The notes: generated by a model from the sequence alone, not told the origin. A DNA stretch of 64,000 nt from Elmis aenea (GCA_947652605.1 OX393577.1:52972108-53036107), one strand, 5' to 3'. Numbered from the stretch's first letter, positions 10,870 through 22,586 are shown. Made by a program: numbers and translations.

Positions 10870-11781
10870 AGGACAATCACCCCCTGGACAATCACCCCCC
10901 GGACAATAACCCCCGGACAATAACCCCCCGTAAAAATAACCCCGAACAAATAAACCCCGCACAAATAACCCCCCGTGTAAAAAATCCCTTAGACAATTAA
11001 CCCCCCGTGCAGAAAAAAGCAACGACTAACTTGAAATAACAGTAGATTATAATTGCCGCAACGTAAAGTGATAAAGTTGCAAAAAAAAAAGAAATTAAGG
11101 CAGATTAACAATTCAATCTTCTTCGGGTGTTACCTTTGAACGCACCATTTTTCACTGTTATAGCCATCATGCAGCGATATGGAATTATGTTGACATCATA
11201 GGATTAGGATTAAAATTAGTAAACTTGTAAACTTTATGGTTTATTTAAATAAACTTGCATTTGTAAAGTATTTTACAGGAAAATAAATATTGTTAATAAT
11301 GTATTAAAAAGAAAGGTTGTGAGCTATTCCACGTAGATAGTACATTATGCTGCGATCACGGTAGATAAACATACGAACTGCTTCTTATTAAGATATCGCC
11401 ATATATTTTCGCAGTTCGAGTGCGCCCAATCAAAGATAACACCAGAAGAAGATTATATTGTTATTCTGCCTTTAATTTTTTTATTTGCAACTTTAACACT
11501 TTACATTACGACCATCATAATTTACCGATATTACAAGTTAGTCGTTGTTTTTTTTTGCACGGGGGGTTAATTGTCTGGAGGGTTTTTTACACGGGGGGTT
11601 ATTTGTGAGGGGTTATTTGTCCGGGGGTTATTTTTACGGGGGGTTATTGTCCGGGGGGTGATTGTACAGGGGGTGATTGTACAGGGGGTGATTGTACAGG
11701 GGGTGATTGTCTGGCCTAAAGCCTTTGGCGGGTGGGCCGTGGGATTACTCCCACTCATTTGAATCAGGGGGTGATTGTTCT
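10870..11781. mobile_element. Foldback element with G-rich tandem subrepeats in both arms
   Basis: The left arm (10870-11015) is about nine tandem 14-18 bp units of the form GGACAATMACCCCCC. The right arm (about 11560-11715, plus an outer unit at 11765-11781) is the reverse complement, with units such as GGGGGGTTATTGTCC and a run of GGGGGTGATTGTACA. The inverted similarity continues inward past the arrays: AGCAACGACTAACTTG at about 11021 faces CAAGTTAGTCGTTG at about 11533, and AAGGCAGATTAACAA faces TTGTTATTCTGCCTT, giving arms of about 250 bp. The core (about 11115-11440) has no coding potential. The open frames over the arrays (GVIV repeats) are by-products of the subrepeat. Confidence 0.8.
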
Positions 11782-13530
11782 AGAACCAATAAAACATGGC
11801 AAAGAATGCGCGCATCGGTAAATAAGAAAGTTTTGATTTGATCTCAGACGGTTTCATGACCAACTTAACCTCAAAAAAGTGCCATTTTTAAGTAGCTTTT
11901 TCTGGCGCCCGTAACAGATACTAAAAAAAGACAAAAAATGCAGCCATTATACCGTTGTTTAATAAAATATACTTTACTTTAAAAAAATTTGAAATTGTTG
12001 CAGTGATCTATTGAAAATTGCTTTGTGTTCGATTTGTTTTTCATAACTGTTTTATAGTAATTACTATTTCAATGAAGTAAAAAAAAACAAAAATAAATAT
12101 GGGTTGCTTTTTGCATACTTCAATACGAGCCATTAATAAAGGTCCGTCCTGCGAATGTATTTCTAATTTATTTTTCGGCCCATGGTCTTGTCGAAGTTGC
12201 ACATGCCTGATTTAGAATAATTAAAAATACAGAGTGTATAACATAGTTTTATGTTATTATATTTATATTATACCTATGACATTAAAATCTTATATTATCC
12301 CAATGCACGTTTTAAGTTTCTTTAGTAGCACAATTAAATAAAAATCTGAATAGATAACCCTGTACCTATATGCAATTCTAGAATAAATTGCCTTAACGTC
12401 AAATGTTAAATCATTCTATCGCTAAAACAAACTTACCGACCAGATAATATTTTTTTCTGCAACAGTCACTAAACTAGCTCATAAGTACCCAAAAGCGGCT
12501 GTAATAATTATTTTTACTGCCAAGGCAGTAAAAAAACTTTTAGGCAGTAAAAAGTAAAATGCGCTACGCTCATTGGTTGAATTTAGAAAAATTGAGCGTG
12601 CTTTTGTTCAAAGATACATATTTGACAGGAGAATGAGAATCTCACAGATGAAGTAAAACTTTATGTATTTGCTTGATTTTCGCTATTTATCTGTCGATTG
12701 TGGCAAAATTTGACGATTGAAGAAAAAAATTAATATGCACCTCGGCAGTAAAGTTCTTTTTTATCACACTCGTGATAAAAAGTCGAACTTTACTGCCTTG
12801 GCACTTAAATAACTTTTTACTTATTGTTAGTCAGTAAAAAAATTTGAGAATTAAATCGCATGCATCGAAAAATGTGTCCTTCAACAAAATACCAACGTTA
12901 ATTTAAAATTTTGCTTGAATAAACTTGAAGTCACTTGATATCCTAAAGTAATATTTTGCTTAGCTTCTGGATTCAACTTTTTAGTTAGTTTACTCATACG
13001 AAAAGTTTTGACAAGGCAATTTTATTTTACCCCGAAGCAAATACTAAAATTAACTAGTTTTGCAGCACAATCAAAAAAATAATAACGGTGTTTGAAAGGT
13101 AAACATTTGAAACTTTCAAAACATCAGTGATTATGACAGAAGAACGATAATTAATAGCAGTTGTTTTTGATATGAAAAATTTATCGGTTAAACATAAGTA
13201 AATTGAAATTTGTAATTATATTTATGCTGTTTGTGTTCATCGATCCCACAGACGCCCTTTAACCTTTGCCGTTTCCAAAATAGAATGGCTGCATATAACT
13301 CTATTACAATATATAATTATATTTTATACAACGAAGGTTAGTGACATATTTGCTACGTCTGATTTGCCCCGCCTACAGCAATGATCTCTTCTCATATTTC
13401 AGTTCAATAATCAGTTCATCACCCTACAGTACAGAGCAAGTGCGGGAAGTCTAATGGAAGAGTTACATCGAGGCAACGTCGTGCAACTTTCGCTTGCTAC
13501 TAATTTGTCGTATGCGACTTTGTTTTTTAA
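11782..13530. other. Intergenic; fragment of foldback B and a GGCAGTAAA-bearing repeat
   Basis: Positions 11798-11890 match the inner arm of foldback B (TGCGCGCAT, GGTTTCATGACCAAC). Between about 12508 and 12840 both sides carry ACTGCC / GGCAGT motifs in inverted arrangement (TTTTACTGCCAAGGCAGTAA at 12512; TTTACTGCCTTGGCAC at 12790), probably a decayed MITE. No gene recognised. Confidence 0.4.
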
Positions 13531-14059
13531 GTCTATTTTATACTATACTATTTTTTCGTTTAAGAAAATCGTATACGATTTTTAATACAAAAATTTCGTT
13601 CAAGAATTTAGCTTGGAAAATATGAACCATTTACAATGTACTATTTTTTGGTACGAAAACTCCAATATATTTTGGTTACTTTTTAGTAACTTTTATCATA
13701 TTTTGTTGGCACCTTGAGTAACCATGTCAAATGTTCAATTTGAGCACAGAACAGAAAGCGAATCATTTTCAAATTTAACGTATATTTAACGCTTGTTTCA
13801 TTCTACATATTTATTCCTACAAAATAAATTGTGAGGGATAACGGTAATAAGTAGTAACTATTTAACATCATAACATCGTTTGATTGTTTCAGTTAACCTA
13901 ACCCACAAATGACATGCGGTCAGATACAGTTACAGTAGAATACGCATGCGCCCATAGTAATTTCGTACGAATTATTCGTTCAAGATTTTAATTTCTGATT
14001 GACACCGCACTAGAAAATCGTATACGATTTTCTTAAACGAAAAATAGTATAAAACAGAC
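13531..14059. mobile_element. DNA element H with palindrome-bearing terminal inverted repeats
   Basis: The left end reads GTCTATTTTATACTATACTA then TTTTTTCGTTTAAG and the perfect palindrome AAAATCGTATACGATTTT; the right end is the inverse (ends TATAAAACAGAC at 14059). The inverted match is about 55 bp and continues more weakly inward (TCGTTCAAGA on both sides). The core has no coding sequence. A solo copy of the right end is at 14677-14755. Superfamily not identified; no clear target duplication. Confidence 0.65.
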
Positions 14060-14549
14060 TTTGGTCGCATGTTACTCTCGTTTTATTGCTGCGACATGCA
14101 ACTACACCAGTTGAACCGAATCAACAAGTTTCCGTATTTTAGATATTTTTACTCACAAAGTAACCAGACTTTTTCAGGTATCATAAAACAGAAAAATATT
14201 TTAAACAGTTACAATGCCTCGCCTAGGATCCAAAATATACGCTTATATTTCTTCAACGATCTCATAGCTTCCAAAACCTACACTATTGTTATTGTTATGC
14301 ATAAAATGTAATCAGCCCAAAATAAATGTAAAAATACTTTTGCAGTAGTCAAAGTCAACACGTCGGAAAAAAACATCTTTGTTTTAAAATATTTTTACTA
14401 AATCGTCAATTTTCAAAGAAAACCACAATGTTATACTGATTTTGATATTTACAATTTCTCCTGTTTCTTGATATATAAAGATGGATTACTGGTTTTCAAA
14501 CAGGTTTATCATTTTTTATTCTTTACTAAAACATCCTACATGTATCGTT

Positions 14550-14676
14550 CAGGGGTTTGGAGCGGAGCACGGAGCTGGAGCACGCAGCAGTGGAGCAATG
14601 GGCTTCTGCCCGGAGCTGGAGCGGAGTGCAGAGCAAATAATTTCGATTGCTTCACTGCTCCAGTTTGTTATGTAAA
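14550..14676 (+). mobile_element. Truncated hAT MITE, GGAGC-rich family (copy 2)
   Basis: Starts CAGGGGTTTGGAGCGGAGC and follows copy 1 as far as CTCCAGTTTGTTATGTAAA, where it is cut off by a solo end of element H. The right half and target duplication are missing. Confidence 0.8.
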
Positions 14677-14755
14677 GTCTGTTTTATACTACACTATTTT
14701 TTCGTTTAAGAAAATCGTATACGATTTTCTAGTACGGTGTCAATCAGAAAATGTC
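14677..14755 (-). repeat. Solo terminal repeat of element H
   Basis: GTCTGTTTTATACTACACTA, the CGTTTAAG box, the AAAATCGTATACGATTTT palindrome and TAGTACGGTGTCAATCAGAA match the inverted right end of element H (13995-14059). It abuts the broken hAT MITE directly. Confidence 0.7.
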
Positions 14756-14759
14756 GCGT

Positions 14760-15582
14760 AGACGGGTTGTTTAGTTTCACCTATACAGGATCTGTCAAGT
14801 ACAAAAATCACGTAAACGTTAAAAAACACAGAGTACATTAAATTTACGAAAATGCTATTTATCTAAGCGAGACCGTTTTTTTTTTTTTTTTTTTTAATCC
14901 ATGACGTGCTTAATAAGAACCAACGCTAAAACTAACATATTTTACATATCGTAAATAACGTTTTAGATACTGTTTAAATATGGTTTAGATTCTGAAATAA
15001 ATTATAAAGGTTTAAAATAGGAACCGTAACTGACTTCGACACGATAATTATTTTTTTTTAAACGCCTACAATCGCATGTACAGGGTGATTTAAATTCGAA
15101 AAGGACCATTGGGATATATAATAAACTGTACGTTTAACCTTGGCTAAAATTCTTTTTTTTTTTAAGAAACGGCACTAGGTTATACAATAAAAATTACAAA
15201 TTAGACAAAGTTTTTTCCACTAAGGATCAATAAAGCGGTTAGCCGGAGTTTTTTTTTCAATAACCGATAAACGATGATTAGGTACGTCTCGGTTAACCGG
15301 TTTTTTAAATATTAAGCAAGTTAAATTCCTATATTCCAGTTTTCAAAAGCAAACCCTGTATGTACTCAAAATTTTATTGTATTTATTAAAACAGTTCACA
15401 TAATTATGTTATTCCGATGTCGGTTTAACCAACTTACAAAACGCGAACACTTCAGATAATTTCTCAAAAAAACAAACATCTAGTGGCCTTATGTAGATAA
15501 AGTATTATCCATTTTATCACCATTCTATCTCTAAAGGTTGGAAAGTTGTCTATGATAACCTTCGAATTCCACACACACGGTA
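14760..15582. other. Intergenic, with single transposon ends only
   Basis: A T-run of 19 bases lies at about 14876. A lone TACAGGGTGATTTAAA end is at 15079 and a lone AACCCTGTATG end at about 15352. A GGTTAACCGGTT-bearing hAT-like end is at about 15236-15305; the same type occurs at 33985-34065. No gene. Confidence 0.4.
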
Positions 15583-17236
15583 TACAGGGAGTCATTAGTG
15601 CGGGATCGGTCGATTGTGGCTAAACGGTTTGAGATAGAAAGTTGATTCAAACGCTATTTCATACAGTGTTTTCTTCCGGACACGATAAAAATGTTTTCAA
15701 ATATACAGAGTGAGTCACCTCTCTGAAACTAATAGCAACTTTTATATTTCAAATACAACACCCCATTTTTTATTTAATATTTATAAACGCCTTTATTTTA
15801 GCTTTGCATCAATATTAAATACTATACAGCTTTTTTTGCGGCGGTCACAAAAAAAAGCTCGAAACTCAATTTTTTCAAATGCAAACCCCTGTATTTTTTT
15901 ATGTCATCGAATTCGTCTTTAAGAGAGCTTCATTTTTTGTTAAGTATGTCCTATACCCAACACTGATACTTTTCGAAATATTCGACTTTTTTTTTCGAAT
16001 CGTTATTGAAGCAAATAGAGTGCCGTGGAAATCGAAAAAACTGACTGTTCAATTCACTAACGTCAAAACCTTGTCATTTATTTCTTGAATTATTGCATTT
16101 CCACAATTAATTTTACTTTACAAGAGCAAATTGTTATGGTGAAAGAAATCCTTTGCTGGCGGTAAGGATTTAGGTACAACGATATCCTGAGAGACGCTAT
16201 CCAAAACGAGATGCTTTTGAAAAGTTAAAGGAGCGATTTGTACGTACCTGGCATGTGGAGTATAAAAAAAATGATCACAGAAAGAATATTTCCAATGAAG
16301 AAAATGAATTTTTGGTGTTGACAAGTGTTGTTGAAGATACCCATAATAGCACCAGAAAAATTAGTGAGCAGTTAGAATTAAATCAAACCCCGCACAGGTT
16401 TAGAAACGCTAGTAATATTCATAACAATAATAAAATTGATTTGGTTGCCAATTTATTTATTAGTAATTAAATACACGAAATAGTGAATAAACCATATCAA
16501 TTTGCTCTTGTAAAGTAAAATTCATAGTGAAAATGCAATAATTCAAGAAATAAATGACAAGTTTTTGACGTTAGTGAAGTGAACAGTCAGTTTTTTTGAT
16601 TTCCACGGCACTCTATTTGCTTCAATAACGATTAGAAGAAAAAATTTCGAATATCTCGAAAAGTACAAGTTTTGGGTATAGGACATACTTAACAAAAACT
16701 GAAGCTCTCTTAAAGACGAATTCGATGACATAAAAAAATACAGGGGTTTGCATTTGAAAAAATTGAGTTACGAGCTTTTGAAAATCATGGAAGTTGCCAC
16801 CTATTTATGAACACCCTGCATGCGTGATTCAAACTTTTTCATATCGATTGAATAGAACAATGTTTTCTGCATGTCCTTACCAAATTACAACGCTGTACTT
16901 CGAAAAATAACTTCGGGAGAATTTTTTAAATAAAGATTTGAAAAATTTTAAAAATATTTTTTTTAGTGACAAGGCCGCATAAAAACCTGTACTATTTTAT
17001 ATCGATGTAAAGCTAAAATGAAGGCGGTCAAGAATATTAAATAAAAAATGGGGTGTTGTATTTGAAATATAAAAGTTGCTATTAGTTCCAGAGAGGTGAC
17101 TCACCCTGTATTTTGAAAATATTTTTAGCGTGTTCGGAAGAAAAAATTGTATGAAATAGCGTTTGAATCAACTTTCTATCTCAAACCGTTTAGCCACGAT
17201 CGACCGATCCTGCACTAATGACTCACTCACCCTGTA
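15583..17236. mobile_element. Foldback element F (1654 bp) with a transposase fragment at its centre
   Basis: Ends TACAGGGAGTCATTAGTGCG / ...ACTCACTCACCCTGTA with TA on both sides (15581-15582 and 17237-17238). The arms are inverted copies over at least 500 bp: GGTCGATTGTGGCTAAACGG at about 15607 versus its complement at about 17190, and GCCGTGGAAATCGAAAAAAC at 16022 versus 16590-16610, with the inner match ending at CAAGAGCAAATTG (16119) and CAATTTGCTCTTG (about 16500). The single-copy centre carries the transposase-like piece annotated separately. A truncated copy of the family is at 36560-37236. Confidence 0.85.
16174..16470 (+). pseudogene. Fragment of an IS630/mariner-type transposase, N-terminal DNA-binding part
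   Basis: The frame reads VQRYPERRYPKRDAF, then EKLKERFVRTWHVEY, then EENEFLVLTSVVEDTHNSTR and KISEQLELNQTPHRF before running into low-complexity Asn-rich sequence. This matches the layout of the helix-turn-helix half (DUF4817-like plus second HTH) of insect IS630/mariner-family transposases: RFP.RR.P..F..L..R, then E-[ND]-E..VL..V...P..STR.I...L......V.R. It occupies exactly the non-repeated centre of foldback F. It has no start codon of its own in this frame near the beginning and a stop (TAG) just upstream, so it is a relic. Identification is by motif recall only. Confidence 0.6.
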
Positions 17237-17238
17237 TA

Positions 17239-18490
17239 TCAAGACCTTTAAATCATGTTTAATTCATTAACCTGAAAATAAAAAGCAGCGTTTCGTTTTC
17301 AGCGCCGCCAGAATTCTTGCCTGTTTATATTTTATTTTATGTCATTTATCTTTACATTGCTGCTTCATTTCCGACAGAAGCAGCTTTTAAAAATCTCTCA
17401 AATGTAAACTTCTGGCATCTCCGTGTTCTCATTATGTTCACGACACTCTCGAAATGGTTTTGTAGCTCAGCCCACACATTTTCGCCATGTACTTCCACGT
17501 TGCAAGCACTTTAAAGGTCGTCACTTTTTAGTTATCCGTTGACAACTTTTTCCAATGTTTCATTAGGTTTTGGCAAAGTTCTGAAGGTTTACACTCGTAT
17601 ATCTTGTTTCACTCGAGTGCTTCATGTTGCAACTAAGCATATATGCCACCAAGATAAAACTACATATTTCATTACGTTGCATTAATACTGATAGGTACTT
17701 GGTTTATATTTTGCGAGAAATTTTAAACCAAGGCACTTTTAATCAATTTCTTAAACATTTATGGAGATCAAAAAATAGTTCAAAACACAATAAAAAATAA
17801 TCATTTTACCCAACATATCTAAAATCAATGTTTATAAAAGCGTTTTGAAAACTTTTCATTCATTATGTTTTTATTTAACGGGTGGGCTAAAAACACTAGC
17901 ACAGGGGTGGGTAGCCATTTGGTTTTTTAAAACCCAATTCATCAGTTGACGAACTCCCCATAACTTCGTTTGAAGTAATTGTTTTCCGCGCATAAAATTA
18001 ACAAATTAAAAGTTATAGAGCTGTTTTATAGTACACTCATTTGCGAGAGAAAAGTCAGTGTTAAATGAACACCCGCTTACAGCCTTTATTAGTCCACAAA
18101 TTCTCCATTCTTGCAGTAGCACCAGACGATTCAAATTCGACAGGATGTGTATCTCGCTTACTGTTAAAGGAAACGTAAATAAACAGTTGTATTAGCAAAA
18201 AATGTGCATTTTTTGAGACAATTTCGAGGAAGTCCTATACCATTTACTCTAATTTTGAACTAAACTCAGTTTTTAAGATAAATATTTCTTGATATTTTAA
18301 TAAAGTGTCATATCTCACTTATTATTTAAGATTTTAGAAAAATTCGTCGTGTATCATATAATATAATTACAAATTAGAGACAGAACAAATATTTTTGTTG
18401 TAAGGTAATACTACATATTTTTTAAAAACAAAACTTTGTAATTGCCAATGACATTTTTGGGAAAAAAGTAATTAATGGTAACGAAACCGC
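17239..18490. other. Intergenic, nothing firmly recognised
   Basis: A lone CAGGGGTGGGTAGCC at 17902 resembles a hAT terminus, but I find no partner. The rest shows no gene or structured repeat. Confidence 0.4.
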
Positions 18491-19650
18491 ATAAAAAGTT
18501 GGAACATTCAAATATGTAATGCTCAAATCTGGAAAATGCACCGGTAGAATAATTTAAATTTTGAATCGTTCAACGCTGGAATCCCTCAACGCAGGAATCG
18601 TTCAACGCTGGAATCACTCAACACGGGAATCATTCATCGCTGGAAAGCTTAAATCTGGAACCCAAAAATTAAGAATGTTTGCTGCCCTCTATATTACAAC
18701 AGCCAAAGTATAATATAATTACCTACAGAACACTTCGTTTTATATTTTGTCTTAACTATTGTACAGTGGATGATAAAAACATCGTGTTAATGTATCTCAA
18801 GGGCTACGAATTTGGGTAAAGTTACGTAATTATAATACATAGTCAATTCTTTTACTTGCTTTTTGAAATTGACTAAGCATTATAATTACGCACCTTTTTC
18901 CTAATTTGTATCTTTTGAGTTACCATTAACACGATGTTTTTATCAGGGGTTCCGGAGCAGTCCAATATTTTTATTGCTCCGCTCCAGCTCCGCTCCGGCA
19001 TCAAAACGCCTGCTCCAGCTCCGCTCCATGCTCCAAATATTGTTAACATTTTTAAAAAAAAGTTTTTTGATTAAAAAAAATTGATTTTAAAAACAAAGTT
19101 TTAATTTTATCGGATATGTAGAAGTTGGTCAAAAATAACAATATTTGGCCCTAACCAACAAGCGAAGTTCAATAAATGTTTGAAAAAACATATTATTGAT
19201 CTTCGAACGTTGAAAAAAAGCGAAAAAAGTGTTTTTTTTTTAAATTTTACATAATAAATTGGAGCAGTGGAGCAATCAAAATTATTTGCTCCAGGCTCCG
19301 CTCCTGCTCCGAGCAAAAACCTATTGCTCCCCTGCTCCGTGCTCCAGCTCCGAGCTCCGCTCCAAACCCCTGGTTTTTATCTTCCACTGTTCAATATTTA
19401 AGACAAAATATAAAACGAAGTGCTCTGTAATTATATTATACTTAGGCTGTTGTAATGTAGAGGGCAGCAAAAATTCTTAATTTCTGGATTCCAGATTTGA
19501 GCTTTCCAGCTATGAACGATGATTCCATCGTTGCATGATTCATGCGTTGAGTGATTCCCGTGTTGAACGATTCAACATTTGAATGATCCTATCGGTGCAT
19601 TTTCCAGATTTGAACATTCCATATTTAAATGTTCCAGATATGAATGGCTT
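18490..19650. mobile_element. Foldback element with 16-18 bp subrepeats, split near its apex by a hAT MITE
   Basis: Outer arms: GGAACATTCAAATATG and CTCAAATCTGGAAAATGCAC at about 18502-18541 face their complements near 19600-19645. Next come several tandem units of the GGAATCGTTCAACGCT type (18570-18655; inverse at 19495-19590), then TTGCTGCCCTCTATATTAC (18679) facing its complement at 19450. The innermost palindrome spans about 18775-18943 (ACGTAATTATAATACATAGT versus the inverse). The hAT MITE 18944-19372 sits in the right arm close to the apex; without it the foldback is about 730 bp. Confidence 0.75.
18944..19372 (-). mobile_element. Non-autonomous hAT MITE, GGAGC-rich family (copy 3, inverted)
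   Basis: 429 bp, CAGGGGTTCCGGAGC ... CTCCAAACCCCTG, with an 8-bp target duplication GTTTTTAT (18936-18943 and 19373-19380) that fits nTnnnnAn. Collinear with the reverse complement of 7686-8100 throughout, so it is a full-length copy. Confidence 0.9.
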
Positions 19651-20610
19651 ACCGCATCTGATTAACAAGTACAAATGTTACTGTGGCCTGGAAGAAGTTT
19701 TATATCACATTGGCTTGGCGGCGAAAGTGTTAATCGCCTTCTTTATTCACAAATTTATTTTGTAAACTGCATCACTTGCATCAAATATCATTTCATTCTT
19801 TTTAAATCATTAACATTTTCATGTGTTACTTATTTCCACTGCATCAATGCAGACAGACTAACTGTGTGCCTTAAGTTGCTAAGATTGGTATTAATTTTAA
19901 ATAATAAACTACGCAAAGTTGTTATCTGTGCTGAAACAATGTTAGCCCGATTAGCAAAGTAACTAGAAGTTACAGCAATGAAACTATAGAAGTCACTCAA
20001 AAACCATAAAATTCACAAAAATAATTAAAAATATTTCACTGTTTTAACTAAAAACGGAAAATTCTACTTAGTATAACGGCCTACTCCCTGCTAGCACCAA
20101 TGTTTCGTTCTGCTGAAAAAAAATGACTTTAAGTAAATATTACAGCGCTGTTTTCATCTATCACCAACTCGTTGTGTGCCATTTTCCAATATACCACCGA
20201 CGTAGAATAGCGCTTTAAGTGTAGAGAGCAACGTTAAACCGAAGGTCCTAACCTGTTTTGCACGGTAGGTACCTGGATTTCCAGGGCCCTATTGTGAAAA
20301 ATATAATATATGACGTTAATAATTTAGTAGGCCTAAAATTAATAGCATTCTGCACGCAATTGAGCAGGTTATGTTAACTCAAAATTCTATTAAAATATAC
20401 CTACTCCTACACATACCAGAATGGAATTAATTGTTTCCGGCTTAGTCTATGAAGGGCGTAAATTTTCATGAATTGTTTAAATCTTTGTAAGGTTACGCCA
20501 AGTAGTTTGTATTTGACAGAAGGTCCGTAAAATGAAAAATGTGTGTGTGTGTGATCCAAAAAAAATACGTATCTGATTTTTAACGTGAACTAATTAAAAA
20601 GAGTAAACAC
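19651..20610. other. Intergenic, nothing recognised
   Basis: Contains a short TG run at about 20541. No protein-like frame or inverted repeat that I can support. Confidence 0.4.
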
Positions 20611-21035
20611 TTTAAAATCACAATTGTTTGTCATTTAAAATTTTTAATGATAACTTGCACAGGGTTGGTCGTGTATATTTAAAAAGTTTAGATGTATTTT
20701 TTAAACGAATCTCGCAATTTTTTTATTATATTTATGCGTACGAGTTATTTTATTAATTATTTTTGTAACTGTTTCTTAAAGTTTTTCTGAATTGATTACT
20801 TGGAAATAAGTGTGGTTGCTACAGTTATTGTATTGCAAATTTGGCAATCTATAAAAGGACGTTTAGTAAAATGCGTGTAACGGGACTATTGACCTAATTT
20901 TTATTTTCAAATTTGATGAGGTTTTTGATTTTAAATTATACCGAGAATTTTTTTCTACATAGGCTATTTTGGTGGACACATTTTGTTTTGTTTTTAGCGC
21001 TCACATTATAGGTTTGTTCCAACAAGGCTATGTAG

Positions 21036-21952
21036 CTAGGGATTGTAATACCGGTAAACCGGTTTACCGGTTTACCGGTAAATCGCAAAAAATACTCTTC
21101 AAATTTTACCGGTAATTTGCCAGTTTTTTACCGGTAATTCCGGTAATTTTACAATATCTTTCTAATCATGATAAAAATCTAAATCAAATAATCGAAAAAA
21201 AATTGACGTATTTTTAAAGAGAAAAAATAAGGGGAAAGCATACAAATGGCATATGATTGTTTGATTGTTTACTCACTACTCGACCAACAAGTGTAGTAGA
21301 ATCCGAAAAAGCTTTTTCCGCGGCTGGATTATTTTGTACAAAAATTAGGTCGCAATTAGGAGCCGATAGTTAAGATAAATTATATTTTCTACGTGGTTAT
21401 TTTTTAAGAAAAGTTTAAAATAAAAAATATTGTTAATAGTTTGACAACATAGGTATATTATGTTAAATCATTTTTTATTTTATGTTCAGAATAATTTTAT
21501 TTTCATGTGTTTTTTGTAATGCTGGATTATATTTTTTGTAATATTTTTATTTTATATATTATATATAGTCATTTTATATAGTGTTATATTAATATTACAT
21601 AAAAATATACTCCTATTAGATACGTTAATGGCTGTTAACTAATATATTGTATGAAACTAATTGGGATAGTTTAGGCTTCAAAGTATATAAATATATTTAT
21701 TTTTAATATGGTTTTCGGAGTTTATCCGGGTAATATTTAAATTGGCTCGATGTTTCGGCAAGCTCTTACTATAGGGGAGACGTGGATAAACTCCGAAAAC
21801 TACATTAAAAATGTTAGTAACCGCAAAAAATCTAAAAAGAAACAGTATAATATAAATATATATAATAATATGATTTACCGGTAAACCGGTTTTGATTGAC
21901 AGTTTTACCGAATTACCGGTAATTCAAAAAGTCGGTAAATTAACAATCCCTA
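21036..21952. mobile_element. Internally deleted hAT element, ACCGGTAAACCGGT subterminal repeats
   Basis: Ends TAGGGATTGTAATACCGG and, inverted, TAGGGATTGTTAATTTACCG. Subterminal arrays of ACCGGTAAACCGGTTTACCGG occur on both sides. It is flanked by CTATGTAG on the left (21028-21035) and CTATGTAC on the right (21953-21960), an 8-bp duplication with one difference. It retains the C-terminal end of a transposase (separate entry) but nothing else coding. An 18-bp inverted repeat (TTTTCGGAGTTTATCC / GGATAAACTCCGAAAA) lies at 21711-21800. Confidence 0.8.
21260..21373 (+). pseudogene. hAT transposase C-terminal dimerisation-domain remnant
   Basis: The frame reads LLTTRPTSVV then ESEKAFSAAGLFCTKIRS, QLGADS and stop. 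This is the core of the hAT C-terminal dimerisation domain, whose usual form is P.TS...ER.FS.AG...T..RS.L. Only about 35 residues survive; catalytic and BED regions are absent. It lies inside the hAT element with ACCGGT repeats and indicates its superfamily independently of the ends. Confidence 0.75.
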
Positions 21953-21960
21953 CTATGTAC

Positions 21961-22586
21961 TAGTGATTGCAATACCGGTATACCGGTATACCGGTATTCA
22001 GAATAAAATGCTCCACAAATTGGCGTTAAAATCAGATATAGCGTACATAAGAAAAAATTGACCTGATGATGGTTTTTAAAAAACGAAACGTCGCACGGAA
22101 AATATAATTGGGGATTCTAATTCCTTGCAAATAGTGGCCATGAAAAAGTTTTTACAGAAATGAAATTCGACATCAAATGAAAAAGTTACGGGCAAAAAAC
22201 TAAAATCCACTTTTTTACTTTTTTCCCTATATCTCAAAAACTAAAAGAGCTAGATAAGTTTTGTTTGGGTCAAATTATTAAGCAGCTGAATATACAACTT
22301 TGCCCCAATTTAACCGAAGTCGTAACTCTTACCGTTTACGAGATCCCCATAGTGGCCCTCGAAAAACGAGAACCCTGTATTTTTTACATATGTATTATTT
22401 TAAGTTTCTTTATTTTGTGTAAAGTGTTTTTACATTATACATAAATGTATGTGTAAAATATTTGTGTTTTTAAAATCAATACTTTTTTTAAACAGCAATA
22501 CCGATATTATACCGGTATACCGGTATTACTTGCAAATAAATACCGAATACCGGTATCGTAATTTTGGTCCGGTATTGCAATCACTA
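21961..22586. mobile_element. Non-autonomous hAT element, ACCGGTATACCGGT subterminal repeats
   Basis: 626 bp with ends TAGTGATTGCAATACCGG and CCGGTATTGCAATCACTA and subterminal ACCGGTATACCGGTATACCGG. Perfect 8-bp target duplication CTATGTAC (21953-21960 and 22587-22594), fitting nTnnnnAn. It lies directly against the preceding hAT. Its interior carries a fragment ending CGAGAACCCTGTAT (about 22382) from an ACAGGGTG-type repeat; the same sequence type is at 840-955. Confidence 0.85.

Noticed and set aside
10870..11015. CRISPR-like appearance of regularly spaced short repeats
   Set aside because: Units are directly adjacent without unique spacers, are variable, and form an inverted partner array; the genome is eukaryotic.
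11567..11762. Open frames on both strands with repetitive Gly-Val-Ile-Val or Thr-Ile-Thr-Pro peptides
   Set aside because: They are the direct translation of the G-rich tandem subrepeats in the foldback arm; the unit length lets frames stay open by chance.
15079..15360. Possible small foldback between TACAGGGTGATTTAAA and AACCCTGTATG
   Set aside because: Only the terminal 8 bases pair; the sequences just inside do not match, so these are two unrelated ends.
17317..17514. 65-residue open frame with a hydrophobic start resembling a signal peptide
   Set aside because: Isolated, no splice partners or domain found, and composition expected by chance in AT-rich DNA.
17902..17916. CAGGGGTGGGTAGCC as a hAT end; likewise CAGGGATGGGAAGTC at 40588
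   Set aside because: No inverted partner or flanking octamer duplication within several kb; kept only as lone ends.
19107..19480. Open frames across the GGAGC-rich hAT MITEs (also 7607-7855 and 14468-14761)
   Set aside because: They run across MITE boundaries and reflect the repeated GGAGCGGAGC composition rather than a protein.
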